Position numbers and translations under genes: made by a program. A stretch of 64,000 nucleotides of DNA from Terrabacter tumescens (lineage in GTDB: Bacteria > Actinomycetota > Actinomycetes > Actinomycetales > Dermatophilaceae), in contig NZ_BMNZ01000001.1 of assembly GCF_014646815.1 (NCBI RefSeq), positions 186,001-250,000 on the forward strand, read 5' to 3'. A model generated the notes under the pieces. The model was given only the letters and a program-made list of their open reading frames with translations, did no database searches and had not been told where the DNA came from. Numbering within the stretch: the first letter of the stretch is position 1; each line of letters opens with the position of its first letter. Below, one piece after another: positions 27,583-36,165 of the stretch.

Positions 27583-27598
27583 TGAACACCCCGGCCTC

Positions 27599-27604
27599 TA
27601 GAGT
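27599..27604 (+). promoter_or_regulatory. -10 element of leaderless rimO
   Basis: TAGAGT, inside the palindrome CTCTAGAG, followed by 6 nt and the rimO ATG. The 28-bp divergent gap must also serve the dipeptidase gene or its promoter lies in rimO. Confidence 0.6.
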
Positions 27605-27610
27605 GGACGC

Positions 27611-29131
27611 ATGACCCCTCCCCACCCGAGCGCCGACAGAAGCGTCGCACTCGTCACCCTCGGGTGCACGCGCAACGAGGTCGACTCCGAGGAGCTGGCC
27701 GGACGGCTGCTCGCGGAGGGCTGGCGTCTCGTCGACGACGCCGCCGAGGCCGACGTCGCCGTCGTCAACACCTGCGGCTTCGTCGAGCAGGCCAAGAAGG
27801 ACTCCATCGACGCCCTCCTCGAGGCCTCCGACCTCAAGGGCGACGGCGGGCGCACCCAGAAGGTCGTCGCCGTCGGCTGCCTCGCCGAGCGCTACGGCAA
27901 GGAGCTCGCCGACCAGCTGCCCGAGGCCGACGCGGTGCTCGGTTTCGACTCCTACCGCGACATGAGCACGCACCTGCAGACGATCCTCGCGGGCGGCCAC
28001 GTCGAGAGCCACACGCCTGGCGACCGCCGCACGCTGCTGCCGCTGACCCCGGCCAAGCGCCAGGAGGGTGCAGGCGGCGTCGCGCTGCCCGGTCACGGCG
28101 ACCACGACGGCGACCACGGCGACACCCAGGGCGCGACCGACGGCGACGTCCGGCCCGACCTCGCCGACGCCGGCGTGCCGACGCCCGCCACCGGCCCCCG
28201 CGTCATCCGCGCCCGCCTCGACGGTCGCCCGTGGGCACCGCTCAAGATCGCCTCGGGCTGCGACCGCCGCTGCTCGTTCTGCGCCATCCCGATGTTCCGC
28301 GGGGCGTTCCTGTCCCGCCGCCCGGCCGACATCATCGCCGAGGGCCGCTGGCTCGCGCAGCAGGGCGTCAAGGAGCTCTTCCTCGTCTCCGAGAACTCCA
28401 CGTCCTACGGCAAGGACCTCGGCGACCTCGGGCTGCTCGAGAAGCTGCTGCCGGAGCTGACGGCCATCGAGGGCATCGAGCGCGTCCGCGTCTCCTACCT
28501 GCAGCCGGCCGAGATCCGCCCGGGCCTGCTGCGCGCCATGGCCGACACGCCCGGCGTCGTGCCCTACTACGACATCTCCTTCCAGCACGCGTCCGAGCCG
28601 CTGCTGCGCTCGATGCGTCGCTTCGGCTCGTGCGAGGCCTTCCTCGAGCTGCTCGGTCGCGTCCGCGCCGACGCCCCGCACGCCGGCATCCGCTGCAACG
28701 TCATCGTCGGCTTCCCCGGCGAGACCGAGGCCGACCTCGACGAGCTCGAGGCCTTCCTCACCGAGGCCCGTCTCGACGTCGTCGGCGTCTTCGGCTACTC
28801 CGACGAGGACGGCACCGAGGCCGAGGGGTATGCCGGCAAGCTCGCTCCCGAGGTCGTGGCCGAGCGCCTCGACCGCTTCACCCGCCTCGTCGAGGAGCTC
28901 AACGCCCAGCGCGCCGAGGAGCGCGTCGGCGAGCGCGTCGTCGTCCTCGTCGAGGAGATCGACGACGAGGAGGGCACCGTCATCGGCCGGGCCGACTTCC
29001 AGGGTCCCGACGTCGACGGGGTCACCATCGTGCACGTCCCGGAGGGCGCCCCGGCACCCCAGGTCGGCGACCTCGTGCCGGCCGTCGTCGTCGGCACCGA
29101 GGGGATCGACCTCGTCGCGGAGCCGCGATGA
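27611..29131 (+). CDS. rimO: Ribosomal protein S12 (aspartate) methylthiotransferase
   Basis: A 506-residue radical-SAM enzyme adding a methylthio group to an Asp of ribosomal protein S12. N-terminal UPF0004 domain: [13 protein letters not shown] (first cluster Cys, near 19), [16 protein letters not shown] and [11 protein letters not shown] supply the second 4Fe-4S cluster. The radical-SAM motif is [11 protein letters not shown] (near 217). A C-terminal TRAM domain follows. Between the two Fe-S domains is an extra His/Asp/Gly-rich insertion (about 152-192, [11 protein letters not shown]). [10 protein letters not shown] is also intact. It overlaps pgsA by four bases, a common actinobacterial pairing. 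Confidence 0.94.
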   Translation: MTPPHPSADRSVALVTLGCTRNEVDSEELAGRLLAEGWRLVDDAAEADVAVVNTCGFVEQAKKDSIDALLEASDLKGDGGRTQKVVAVGCLAERYGKELADQLPEADAVLGFDSYRDMSTHLQTILAGGHVESHTPGDRRTLLPLTPAKRQEGAGGVALPGHGDHDGDHGDTQGATDGDVRPDLADAGVPTPATGPRVIRARLDGRPWAPLKIASGCDRRCSFCAIPMFRGAFLSRRPADIIAEGRWLAQQGVKELFLVSENSTSYGKDLGDLGLLEKLLPELTAIEGIERVRVSYLQPAEIRPGLLRAMADTPGVVPYYDISFQHASEPLLRSMRRFGSCEAFLELLGRVRADAPHAGIRCNVIVGFPGETEADLDELEAFLTEARLDVVGVFGYSDEDGTEAEGYAGKLAPEVVAERLDRFTRLVEELNAQRAEERVGERVVVLVEEIDDEEGTVIGRADFQGPDVDGVTIVHVPEGAPAPQVGDLVPAVVVGTEGIDLVAEPR

Positions 29132-29913
29132 CGCCGCAGACCTTCCACCGGGGGGAGGGGCCCGCGCCCCGGCCCACCGACTGGAACCTGCCCAACGCCC
29201 TGACGGTGCTGCGCTTCCTGCTCGTGCCCGTCTACGCCGTGCTGCTCTTCCAGGACGGCGGCCACGAGCCGTGGTGGCGCTTCTGGGCGTGGGTGGTCTT
29301 CGCGCTCGCGGCCGTGACCGACGGCGTCGACGGCAAGATCGCCCGACGCCGCGGTGAGATCACCAACTTCGGCAAGGTCGCCGACCCCATCGCCGACAAG
29401 GCCCTGACCGGCACGGCCTTCATCGGCCTGTCGCTGCTCGGGGTCGTGTGGTGGTGGGTGACCGTCGTCATCCTCGTGCGCGAGATCGGCATCACGGTGC
29501 TGCGGTTCGTCGTCATCCGGCACGGCGTCATGCCCGCCGGCCGCGGCGGCAAGCTCAAGACGATGCTGCAGACGCTGGCCCTCGGCTCGCTGACCCTGCC
29601 GCTGTGGGTCTGGCCGTTCAGTGACGTGCTGACGACCATCGCCTACGTCCTGCTCGGTGCGGCGCTCGTCATGACGGTCGTCAGCGGCGTCGACTACGTC
29701 TTCAAGGCGGCCCGCCTCCGGGAGACGAGCGAGCGCACCCGCACGCGGCGTGCGGCTCGGGCGGCCCGCGCCGGGCAGCACGGGACCGGACCGGACGGGA
29801 CCGGACCGGACGGGGCCGGACCGGACGGGACCGGACCGGACGGGACCGGACCGGACGGGACCGGACATGGCGACACGCCTGCGTCTCCCGAGCGGACGGC
29901 GAAGCGGGACTGA
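29128..29913 (+). CDS. pgsA: CDP-diacylglycerol-glycerol-3-phosphate 3-phosphatidyltransferase
   Basis: A 261-residue membrane enzyme making phosphatidylglycerophosphate, the precursor of phosphatidylglycerol. The CDP-alcohol phosphotransferase motif is complete: [26 protein letters not shown] condensed as DGxDGxxAR-x8-GxxxDxxxD near residues 71-96. Six membrane helices are expected from about 25 to 195. The C terminus after residue about 212 is disordered and built of six GTGPD-type repeats encoded by a 15-bp minisatellite. The ATG overlaps the rimO stop (ATGA). Confidence 0.94.
   Translation: MTPQTFHRGEGPAPRPTDWNLPNALTVLRFLLVPVYAVLLFQDGGHEPWWRFWAWVVFALAAVTDGVDGKIARRRGEITNFGKVADPIADKALTGTAFIGLSLLGVVWWWVTVVILVREIGITVLRFVVIRHGVMPAGRGGKLKTMLQTLALGSLTLPLWVWPFSDVLTTIAYVLLGAALVMTVVSGVDYVFKAARLRETSERTRTRRAARAARAGQHGTGPDGTGPDGAGPDGTGPDGTGPDGTGHGDTPASPERTAKRD
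29781..29867. repeat. 15-bp minisatellite in the 3' end of pgsA
   Basis: Unit CGGGACCGGACCGGA, five full copies plus a 12-bp partial copy; only the third has a single A-to-G change. It keeps the pgsA frame and encodes GTGPD repeats. Copy number is likely to vary between strains. Confidence 0.93.
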
Positions 29914-29914
29914 C

Positions 29915-30496
29915 GTGGGCGTCGACGACACGCCGGGGTCGCTGCTCGTGGCCGGCCTGACCGCCGCCGGACAGACGCTGGCGTGCGCCGAGTCGCTGAC
30001 GGCCGGGCTCGTGGCCGCCACGGTCGCCGACACCCCGGGTGCCTCCGTGGTCCTGCTCGGCGGCGTGGTGGCCTATGCCGCGCAGGTCAAGTCGCTGCTG
30101 CTCGACGTGCCCACCGAGCTCATCGCCCGGGTGGGCACCGTCGACCCCGCCGTCGCGGTCGCCATGGCCGAGGGCGTACGCCGTCGGCTCGGTGCCACGT
30201 GGGGCCTTTCCACGACGGGGGTGGCCGGTCCCGGACCCTCGGAGGGCAAGCCCGCCGGCACCGTGCACGTCGCCGTGGCGGGGCCGTCGGGAACAGCGAC
30301 GCGTGCGCTGCGGTTGAACGGGACCAGGGCCGAGATCCGCTCGGCCACGGTCGACGCGGTGCTCCGGCTCGCGGTGGAGGAGACGGGCGCCACGCGCCGA
30401 ACTCCTGCGCCGCCGTGGGAGCCTCGGGGTACGGTAGGGCTGTCGGGCCACCCCGGCGGTGACCCCGCACCGGACCACACGACACCAGCGACCTGA
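29915..30496 (+). CDS. cinA: CinA C-terminal-type protein (nicotinamide-nucleotide amidase PncC-like)
   Basis: A 193-residue single-domain protein. Motifs [24 protein letters not shown] (near 20-42), [16 protein letters not shown] and [23 protein letters not shown] (near 103-125) are those of the CinA C-terminal domain, which deamidates NMN to nicotinate mononucleotide in NAD salvage. The N-terminal molybdopterin-like half of long CinA is absent, as usual in this phylum. The last 35 residues are Pro/Gly-rich. Start is a GTG one base after the pgsA stop; an ATG within the minisatellite region at about 29867 is also in frame. It links pgsA and clgR in the conserved pgsA-cinA-clgR order. Confidence 0.88.
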   Translation: MGVDDTPGSLLVAGLTAAGQTLACAESLTAGLVAATVADTPGASVVLLGGVVAYAAQVKSLLLDVPTELIARVGTVDPAVAVAMAEGVRRRLGATWGLSTTGVAGPGPSEGKPAGTVHVAVAGPSGTATRALRLNGTRAEIRSATVDAVLRLAVEETGATRRTPAPPWEPRGTVGLSGHPGGDPAPDHTTPAT

Positions 30497-30507
30497 AGGA
30501 GGACGGC

Positions 30508-30810
30508 ATGACGACACTGTTGCGACGCGAGCTCGGTGACGTCCTGCGCGAGCGCCGCCGCGCCCAGGGCCGCACCCTCCGCGAGGTCTCCGCGACGGCC
30601 TCGGTGTCCCTCGGCTACCTCAGCGAGGTCGAGCGCGGGGAGAAGGAGGCGTCCTCGGAGCTGCTCGCCTCGATCTGCGGCGCGCTCTCGCTGCCGCTGT
30701 CCCAGGTGCTCATCGACGTCTCCAGCCGGATGGCCGAGAGCGAGGGGCTCGCACCGACCGTCGCGCTGCCCGTTCCCTCCGGTGACGTGGTGTCGGCCTC
30801 CGCCGCCTGA
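30508..30810 (+). CDS. clgR: ClgR-like XRE-family transcriptional regulator
   Basis: A 100-residue helix-turn-helix protein with the ClgR core [17 protein letters not shown] and [28 protein letters not shown] (near 32-59). ClgR activates clp protease and chaperone genes in actinobacteria after proteotoxic or cell-envelope stress. Position directly after pgsA-cinA and before recA is conserved. A strong ribosome site GAAGGAGGA precedes the ATG. The C-terminal 25 residues are variable; in studied homologues the extreme C terminus is a Clp degron, here ending SASAA, which would suit a ClpP1P2 target (inference). Confidence 0.9.
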   Translation: MTTLLRRELGDVLRERRRAQGRTLREVSATASVSLGYLSEVERGEKEASSELLASICGALSLPLSQVLIDVSSRMAESEGLAPTVALPVPSGDVVSASAA

Positions 30811-30815
30811 TCGTC

Positions 30816-30821
30816 TACCGT
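30816..30821 (+). promoter_or_regulatory. -10 element of leaderless beta-lactamase-fold gene
   Basis: TACCGT followed by 6 nt and a GTG start. Confidence 0.55.
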
Positions 30822-30827
30822 GCTGGG

Positions 30828-31703
30828 GTGCCCAGCCCCTTCTCGATCCTCGACTCACGACTCGACGAGGCCGCCGCGGCAGCGCGCTCCTCGGGCCCGT
30901 CCCGTCCCGCCGTCCTGTCGGTGTGGCTCGGCGACCTGCAGGGTCGGCCCCGCTACGAGCACGACGCCCTCGCGCCGCACTACGCCGCCTCCACCATGAA
31001 GCTCCCGCTCGTCGTCGCGGCCTACCGTCGCGCGGTGCGGGGTGAGCTCGACCTCGATGCCCCGGTGACCGTCACGGGCACCTTCGCGTCGGTGCTCGAC
31101 GGCTCACCGTTCGAGCTCGACGAGTCCGACGACCAGGACCCCGACACGTGGGCGGCCGTCGGTGGCACCCGGACCCTCCGCGAGCTCGCCGAGCAGGCCA
31201 TCACGCACTCGAGCAACATCGCGACCAACCTGCTCGTCGACGTCGTCGGCCTCGACGAGGTCGCCGAGGTGCTCCGCCTCGTCGGGTGCTCGCCGACGAC
31301 GGTCGTTGCTCGCGGCATCGAGGACGCGGTCGCGCGCCGGGCCGGGATCACCAACACCGTGACCGCCGCCGACCTCGGCCTGGTCATGGCTGCCGTCGGG
31401 CGACGCGACCCGGCTCTCGGCGGTGACGCGGTGCTGGCCCCGGTCGAGGCGCTGCTGGCCCGCCAGGTGCACGTCGACCAGGTGCCGGCCGGGCTGCCGC
31501 CGGGCACCCCGACGGCGAGCAAGTCCGGCTGGATCCCCGGTGTGTCCCACGACGTCGCCCTGGTGCGCCCCGAGGGCGAGGAGCCCTTCGTGCTGGCGGT
31601 GTGCACGACCGTCGACCTGGACGAGGCGCAGGCAGCAGCCTTGGTCGCCGGGGTGGCCCGCGACGTCTGGGACGCCGAGCACCGGGCGCAGGTGCAGGCA
31701 TGA
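30828..31703 (+). CDS. Cytoplasmic class A beta-lactamase-fold serine hydrolase
   Basis: A 291-residue protein with the three penicillin-recognising motifs: STMK (SxxK, near 56), SSN (SxN, near 128) and KSG (K[TS]G, near 229). No signal peptide or lipobox is present, so it is probably cytoplasmic, unlike true beta-lactamases. A Glu in RGIEDAV (near 165) could play the general base of the omega loop. It overlaps by four bases an L-Ala-D/L-Glu epimerase, so a role in cutting muropeptides during wall recycling is more likely than antibiotic resistance; this is inference. The GTG start is 6 nt after TACCGT. Confidence 0.8.
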   Translation: MPSPFSILDSRLDEAAAAARSSGPSRPAVLSVWLGDLQGRPRYEHDALAPHYAASTMKLPLVVAAYRRAVRGELDLDAPVTVTGTFASVLDGSPFELDESDDQDPDTWAAVGGTRTLRELAEQAITHSSNIATNLLVDVVGLDEVAEVLRLVGCSPTTVVARGIEDAVARRAGITNTVTAADLGLVMAAVGRRDPALGGDAVLAPVEALLARQVHVDQVPAGLPPGTPTASKSGWIPGVSHDVALVRPEGEEPFVLAVCTTVDLDEAQAAALVAGVARDVWDAEHRAQVQA

Positions 31704-32806
31704 CGACCATCGAGCGGGTCACGACGACCGCGTCGTCGGTGCCGCTGCACACGCCGTTCGTCACCGCGCTACGCCGCACCGAGACCACCGACACCGTCCT
31801 CGTGACCGTCACCGACAGCGACGGCCGCACCGGCTGGGGCGAGGCGCCGCAGGTGTGGCAGGTGACCGGCGAGTCGCTCGCGAGCGCCACGGCGTGTCTC
31901 GAGACGATGCTCGCTCCCGCGGTCACCGGCCGGCGCCTCGACGACCGCGACGACCTCACGGCCACGGCCGCCGTCGTCCAGCGCACCGTGGCCCGCAACT
32001 TCGGCGCCAAGGCCGCGCTCGACGCCGCGCTGCACGACCTCGTCGCCCGGGCGGAGGGCACCTCGGTGGCCGCCGTCCTCGCGGGTCGGCCGGACGGCAT
32101 ACGCGATGTGCTGACGACCGACGTGACCCTGTCGGCCGGCAAGGCCGACGCGCTCGCGGACACGGCTCGTGCCCGGGTCGCGGACGGCTTCCGCACCCTG
32201 AAGATGAAGGTGGGCACCGACGCGAGCACCGACGTGCAGCGGGTCGCGGCGGTGCGCGACGCCGTGGGGCCCGACGTCGCGATCCGCCTCGATGCCAACC
32301 AGGGATGGACGCGCGAGGAGGCCGTGCAGGTCATCCGCGCGCTCGAGGTCGCCGACCTCGGGGTCGAGTTCGTCGAGCAGCCCGTCGTGGCCGACGACGT
32401 CGAGGGGCTCGCGTGGGTGCGTGAGCGCGTCGGCCTGCCGGTCATGGCCGACGAGTCCTGCTACGGGCGCTTCGACCTCGAACGGATCATCCGGCTCGGC
32501 GCGGCTGACCTCGTCAACGTCAAGCTCGCCAAGTGCGGCTCGCTCACGGTGGGACGTGACATGCTGCGGCGCGCGCACGAGGCGGGCCTGCGCACCATCG
32601 TCGGCTCGATGATGGAGAGCCACGTCGGGGTGGGCGCCGCGGCTGCCCTCGTCGCGGCCGAGCCGACGACCGAGGTCAGTGACCTCGACGCGGCCTGGTG
32701 GTCCCGGCGCTCGCCGGTGGATGGCGGAATCTCTTACTCCGGCAACCAGATCCACGTGCCCGTCGAGGGTGGTTCGGGCATCACGGGGTTCTCCGCAGCC
32801 GGCTGA
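31700..32806 (+). CDS. L-Ala-D/L-Glu (dipeptide) epimerase
   Basis: A 368-residue enolase-superfamily enzyme of the muconate lactonising subgroup. It has the catalytic KMK (TLKMKVG, near 171), metal ligands DANQGW (near 200), EQP (near 226) and ADES (near 250), and the second catalytic Lys in KLAKCG (near 276). Dipeptide epimerases convert L-Ala-D-Glu from murein to L-Ala-L-Glu so peptidases can use it. It is coupled (ATGA overlap) to the beta-lactamase-fold hydrolase, and an M19 dipeptidase lies 4 kb upstream. An ATA codon lies in a GGCATAC motif at 32096-32102. Exact substrate could be another dipeptide. Confidence 0.9.
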   Translation: MTTIERVTTTASSVPLHTPFVTALRRTETTDTVLVTVTDSDGRTGWGEAPQVWQVTGESLASATACLETMLAPAVTGRRLDDRDDLTATAAVVQRTVARNFGAKAALDAALHDLVARAEGTSVAAVLAGRPDGIRDVLTTDVTLSAGKADALADTARARVADGFRTLKMKVGTDASTDVQRVAAVRDAVGPDVAIRLDANQGWTREEAVQVIRALEVADLGVEFVEQPVVADDVEGLAWVRERVGLPVMADESCYGRFDLERIIRLGAADLVNVKLAKCGSLTVGRDMLRRAHEAGLRTIVGSMMESHVGVGAAAALVAAEPTTEVSDLDAAWWSRRSPVDGGISYSGNQIHVPVEGGSGITGFSAAG

Positions 32807-32836
32807 CCGCTGCCGTCGCACGACGCCGTTGCACGA

Positions 32837-32868
32837 CGAAGGGCCCCGCCGGAGCGGGGCCCTTCGTG
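32837..32868. terminator. Bidirectional terminator
   Basis: 14-bp perfect arms (ACGAAGGGCCCCGC and its complement) around CGGA, between convergent genes. Confidence 0.85.
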
Positions 32869-32882
32869 CGTGCGGGAACGGG

Positions 32883-34499
32883 TCAGTCGCCCACGACGCG
32901 GAGCGTGAAGCTGCCCTCGCCGTTGCCCGTGTTGGAGGCGTTGAAGCCGACGGCGCGCAGCGACTCGAGGAACGACTTGGCCTCGCCGTGCACCTGGCCC
33001 TGCGCCAGCTTGTCGATCTTGTCGAGGTCGACGAAGAGCGTCGCGTTGGAGCTCGTGACGTCGCCCACCGCCAGCTTGAAGGTGTCGCTGTCGCCCAGCT
33101 TGCCGCCGGCCTTGAGGTCGTCGGCGTAGTCGGGCGTCGTGGCGACGAAGACCTTGTCGCCCTCGACCTTGTGGGTCAGGACGTCGCTGCCGACGCCCGC
33201 GGTGTCCATGAGACGGCCGACGAGCTCGTCGGCGCGCTTGGCGTCGCTCGAGACGACCTTGGCACCGATCGTGGGCACCTCGGAGTCGAACTTCTGGTCG
33301 GGCATCGCGAGGGTGAACGAGCGGCCGAGGAGGACCTTGAGGTCGTCGGGCAGCTTCATGTCGAGCTGCTGCTCGATCGAGCCGATCGGGTCGGACTCGC
33401 CCTGGGTGCCGGCGAGGGTCTCGATCTGCTTCTTCAGCGCGGGCCAGGCTCCGTCGACCATCGCGTCGGCGCCCGAGATGTTGATCGCCGCCATGGTGTC
33501 GGCCGGGAGGGAGGCCACTTCGGCGCCGTCGCCCTTGACCGACGTCTTGGTGTCGGTGCCGCGCACGACGCCGGCCATCTCGACGTAGTCGGAGTCGAAG
33601 CGCAGTGCTGCCGCGACCCGGCCCTTGGCGCCGGCCGGCGGGACGGCCGCGAGGTCCGACGAGCCGCTCAGCTTCTGGATCTCCTTGAGGCCCGAACCCA
33701 TGTCGAACCAGGCCGACACGACGCCCTGCTCGCCGAGGGCGTTCATGTCCTCGGTGAAGGTGGTGTTCTGGGCCAGCGACCCCTTGTCGACGGCGGCGAG
33801 CGTGGTGTCGCCGACGCCGCGCGGCGTGATGATGGCGTAGCCGTTCTTCATCCGCAGCTCGGTGTCGCCCTTCGCGTCGCAGGCGAAGAGCTTGGTCAGG
33901 GTGTCCTTGGCGGCGCCCTCGTCCTTGACCTGGACGGCGATGGCGACGTTGGGGGCATCGGACGTGCCGCCGGGGCGGATCGCGGCACCGACGCGGTCAC
34001 CGAGCCAGGGCGCGATGTCGTTGTCGTAGCTGAACTTCGCGACGCAGTCGTTGCTGGCGTCCTTGGAGGCGAGCTCCCACAGCTTCTTGCGCGGGTCGTC
34101 GCTGCCCAGGGTGTCCTTGACCTGGGGGAGCTTGCCGAGGAAGCGCACCGCGGCGATCTTCTGGCCCGCGGAGGGGTCGATGTCGAGGCGGAAGTAGGCG
34201 TACGCGTCGCCGGGCAGCACCTCGGCGGGCTGCGAGCCGCCACCGCTCAGTGTCTGGAAGGCGAAGGCCCCGGCGCCGCCGAGGACCAGCGCGGTGACGA
34301 CGCCGCCGACGAGCAGGCCGGTCCGCTTGCGGCTGCCCGCGGGCGTGGGCTGGGGGTCGTCGGAGAGGGTGACCCCGCCCGGGACCGCTTGGGTCGCCCC
34401 GGAGGGTGAGGCAGGCGTGGGGTAGGAGTAGGGCTGGGCGGACCCGTGGGCCGGCTGGTCGATGGGCGCCCCGGAGGGTCCCTGCGTGGGCTCGTTCAT
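32883..34499 (-). CDS. DUF3352-type membrane protein
   Basis: A 538-residue protein with a disordered Pro/Ser/Gly-rich cytoplasmic start (1-58), one membrane helix (about 61-83, LLVGGVVTALVLGGAGAFAF) and a large external domain (about 95-538). Conserved-looking stretches include LPGDAYAYFRLDIDPSAGQK and the C-terminal GEGSFTLRVVGD. DUF3352 proteins are widespread in actinobacteria; no function is established. Two Cys (near 146 and 205) may form a disulfide. The ATG is preceded by GGGGAG at 7 nt. It diverges from DUF3046/recA with a 159-bp gap (34500-34658) in which I see only promoters. Confidence 0.82.
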   Translation of the reverse strand: MNEPTQGPSGAPIDQPAHGSAQPYSYPTPASPSGATQAVPGGVTLSDDPQPTPAGSRKRTGLLVGGVVTALVLGGAGAFAFQTLSGGGSQPAEVLPGDAYAYFRLDIDPSAGQKIAAVRFLGKLPQVKDTLGSDDPRKKLWELASKDASNDCVAKFSYDNDIAPWLGDRVGAAIRPGGTSDAPNVAIAVQVKDEGAAKDTLTKLFACDAKGDTELRMKNGYAIITPRGVGDTTLAAVDKGSLAQNTTFTEDMNALGEQGVVSAWFDMGSGLKEIQKLSGSSDLAAVPPAGAKGRVAAALRFDSDYVEMAGVVRGTDTKTSVKGDGAEVASLPADTMAAINISGADAMVDGAWPALKKQIETLAGTQGESDPIGSIEQQLDMKLPDDLKVLLGRSFTLAMPDQKFDSEVPTIGAKVVSSDAKRADELVGRLMDTAGVGSDVLTHKVEGDKVFVATTPDYADDLKAGGKLGDSDTFKLAVGDVTSSNATLFVDLDKIDKLAQGQVHGEAKSFLESLRAVGFNASNTGNGEGSFTLRVVGD

Positions 34500-34646
34500 G
34501 GTGTTGCTCCCCTGGAAAGAGTTCGGTGTGCCGCACGGCCTCGCGCGGGACGAGTGGACGATACCGGTACGGCAGGCCGTCCGCGGCCGGTTGTGGTAAC
34601 GCTCCGACGACGGTTTCGCGCGGATCGGTTCCGGGTGTCGGGGTGG

Positions 34647-34652
34647 CACACT
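34647..34652 (+). promoter_or_regulatory. -10 element of leaderless DUF3046 gene
   Basis: CACACT followed by 6 nt and a GTG start. Confidence 0.45.
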
Positions 34653-34658
34653 GCTGGG

Positions 34659-34907
34659 GTGCGGATCAGCCACTTCTGGACCTTGATGGACGCCGAGTTC
34701 GGCCCGGCGTATGCCGGGTCGCTCGCCCGCGACCACGTGCTGGGTGCGCTCGGCAACCGCACGGTCGTGCAGGCGCTCGCCGACGGAGAGCCGCCGCGGG
34801 CAGTCTGGGAGGCCCTCTGCACGGACATGGACGTCCCGCCGGAGCGGCGGCTCGGCCGGGACGTCCGGGTGGCCCGCGGGGCCCAGGGCGGTCAGACCGG
34901 CCGCTGA
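34659..34907 (+). CDS. DUF3046 family protein
   Basis: An 82-residue protein beginning MRISHFWTLMDAEFGPAYAGSLARDHVL, then QALADGEPPRAVWEALCTDMDVP. This family is almost always located immediately before recA in actinobacteria, as here. Function is unknown; the conservation of position suggests a link to recA expression or DNA repair, or merely promoter conservation. GTG start chosen by the CACACT spacing. Confidence 0.88.
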   Translation: MRISHFWTLMDAEFGPAYAGSLARDHVLGALGNRTVVQALADGEPPRAVWEALCTDMDVPPERRLGRDVRVARGAQGGQTGR

Positions 34908-34926
34908 CCGGCGTGTCGCAGCGACC

Positions 34927-34942
34927 TCGAACACCTGTTCGG
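34927..34942 (+). promoter_or_regulatory. LexA (SOS) box of recA
   Basis: TCGAACACCTGTTCGG contains a perfect GAAC-N4-GTTC actinobacterial/Gram-positive LexA box (34929-34940). It abuts TAGTGT (34943-34948), a good -10, so LexA binding would block this promoter. The resulting leader to the recA ATG is about 160 nt. Confidence 0.88.
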
Positions 34943-35007
34943 TAGTGTTCTCCACAGGTCCTGCGCCACCACCCGCATCGTCCACAGGCCGTCTCGTGGT
35001 CCACCCG

Positions 35008-35030
35008 ATGTCGGCGCCGGCACCTAGCGT
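35008..35030 (+). promoter_or_regulatory. Candidate LexA-independent PafBC (RecA-NDp type) promoter of recA
   Basis: ATGTCGGCG, 8 nt, TAGCGT. This fits the mycobacterial RecA-NDp consensus TTGTCRGTG-N8-TANNNT with exact spacing and two mismatches. It lies between the SOS box and recA, as tandem recA promoters do in mycobacteria. Confidence 0.55.
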
Positions 35031-35113
35031 CTGACCCGACAGCGAATCTCTCAGGAGCCGTGGCCGGGTCGAAGGTAGACGACCGCAGCGCAGACGGCAG
35101 ATAGGTGACCGAC

Positions 35114-36163
35114 ATGGCATCGGTGCAGACGAAGGACAAGGACAAGGCCCTCTCCTCGGTGATGGGCCAGATCGAGAAGAGCTACGGCAAGGGTGCGGTG
35201 ATGCGCCTCGGCGACGACGTCCGCCCGCCGATCGAGGTCATCCCGACCGGGTCGATCGCGCTGGACGTGGCTCTCGGCATCGGCGGACTCCCGCGCGGCC
35301 GCGTCGTCGAGATCTACGGCCCGGAGTCCTCGGGCAAGACGACGGTCGCGCTCCACGCGGTCGCAAACGCCCAGAAGGCCGGCGGCATCGCGGCCTTCAT
35401 CGACGCGGAGCACGCGCTCGACCCCGAGTACGCCAAGAAGCTCGGCGTCGACACCGACGCGCTGCTCGTGTCGCAGCCCGACACCGGTGAGCAGGCGCTC
35501 GAGATCGCCGACATGCTGATCCGGTCCGGCGCCATCGACATCATCGTCATCGACTCGGTCGCGGCTCTCGTGCCCCGGGCCGAGATCGAGGGCGAGATGG
35601 GTGACAGCCACGTCGGTCTGCAGGCCCGCCTCATGAGCCAGGCGCTGCGCAAGCTGACCGGTGCGCTCAACAACACCGGCACCACGGCGATCTTCATCAA
35701 CCAGCTCCGCGAGAAGATCGGCGTCATGTTCGGCTCACCCGAGACGACGACCGGTGGCAAGGCCCTGAAGTTCTACGCCTCGGTCCGCCTCGACGTGCGC
35801 CGCATCGAGACGCTCAAGGACGGCACCGAGCCGGTCGGCAACCGCACCCGCGTCAAGGTCGTCAAGAACAAGGTCTCGCCGCCGTTCAAGCAGGCCGAGT
35901 TCGACATCCTCTACGGCCACGGCATCTCGCGCGAGGGTGGCCTCATCGACATGGGTGTCGAGCACGGCTTCGTCCGCAAGGCCGGTGCCTGGTACACCTA
36001 CGAGGGCGACCAGCTCGGTCAGGGCAAGGAGAACGCCCGCAACTTCCTCAAGGACAACCCCGACCTGGCCGACGAGATCGAGAAGAAGGTCAAGGAGAAG
36101 CTCGGGGTCGGCCCGCGCGTCGACCAGCCCGCCGAGGTCTCGGACGTGCCCGTCGACTTCTGA
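35114..36163 (+). CDS. recA: Recombinase RecA
   Basis: A 349-residue recombinase forming filaments on single-stranded DNA for strand exchange and triggering LexA self-cleavage. Motifs: [13 protein letters not shown] (Walker A, near 65), [13 protein letters not shown] (Walker B, near 144), [27 protein letters not shown] (loop L2, near 194-220). The acidic C-terminal tail is short. I prefer the ATG at 35114; an in-frame GTG three codons upstream (35105) could also start, and AGGTGA upstream of the ATG is a modest ribosome site. Regulated by the LexA box and the PafBC-like promoter just upstream. Followed after 2 bp by recX. Confidence 0.97.
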   Translation: MASVQTKDKDKALSSVMGQIEKSYGKGAVMRLGDDVRPPIEVIPTGSIALDVALGIGGLPRGRVVEIYGPESSGKTTVALHAVANAQKAGGIAAFIDAEHALDPEYAKKLGVDTDALLVSQPDTGEQALEIADMLIRSGAIDIIVIDSVAALVPRAEIEGEMGDSHVGLQARLMSQALRKLTGALNNTGTTAIFINQLREKIGVMFGSPETTTGGKALKFYASVRLDVRRIETLKDGTEPVGNRTRVKVVKNKVSPPFKQAEFDILYGHGISREGGLIDMGVEHGFVRKAGAWYTYEGDQLGQGKENARNFLKDNPDLADEIEKKVKEKLGVGPRVDQPAEVSDVPVDF

Positions 36164-36165
36164 TC

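Noticed and set aside
30828-31703. Annotation as an antibiotic-resistance beta-lactamase
   Set aside because: No export signal, chromosomal core location and coupling to a dipeptide epimerase argue against it, despite the SxxK, SxN and KSG motifs.
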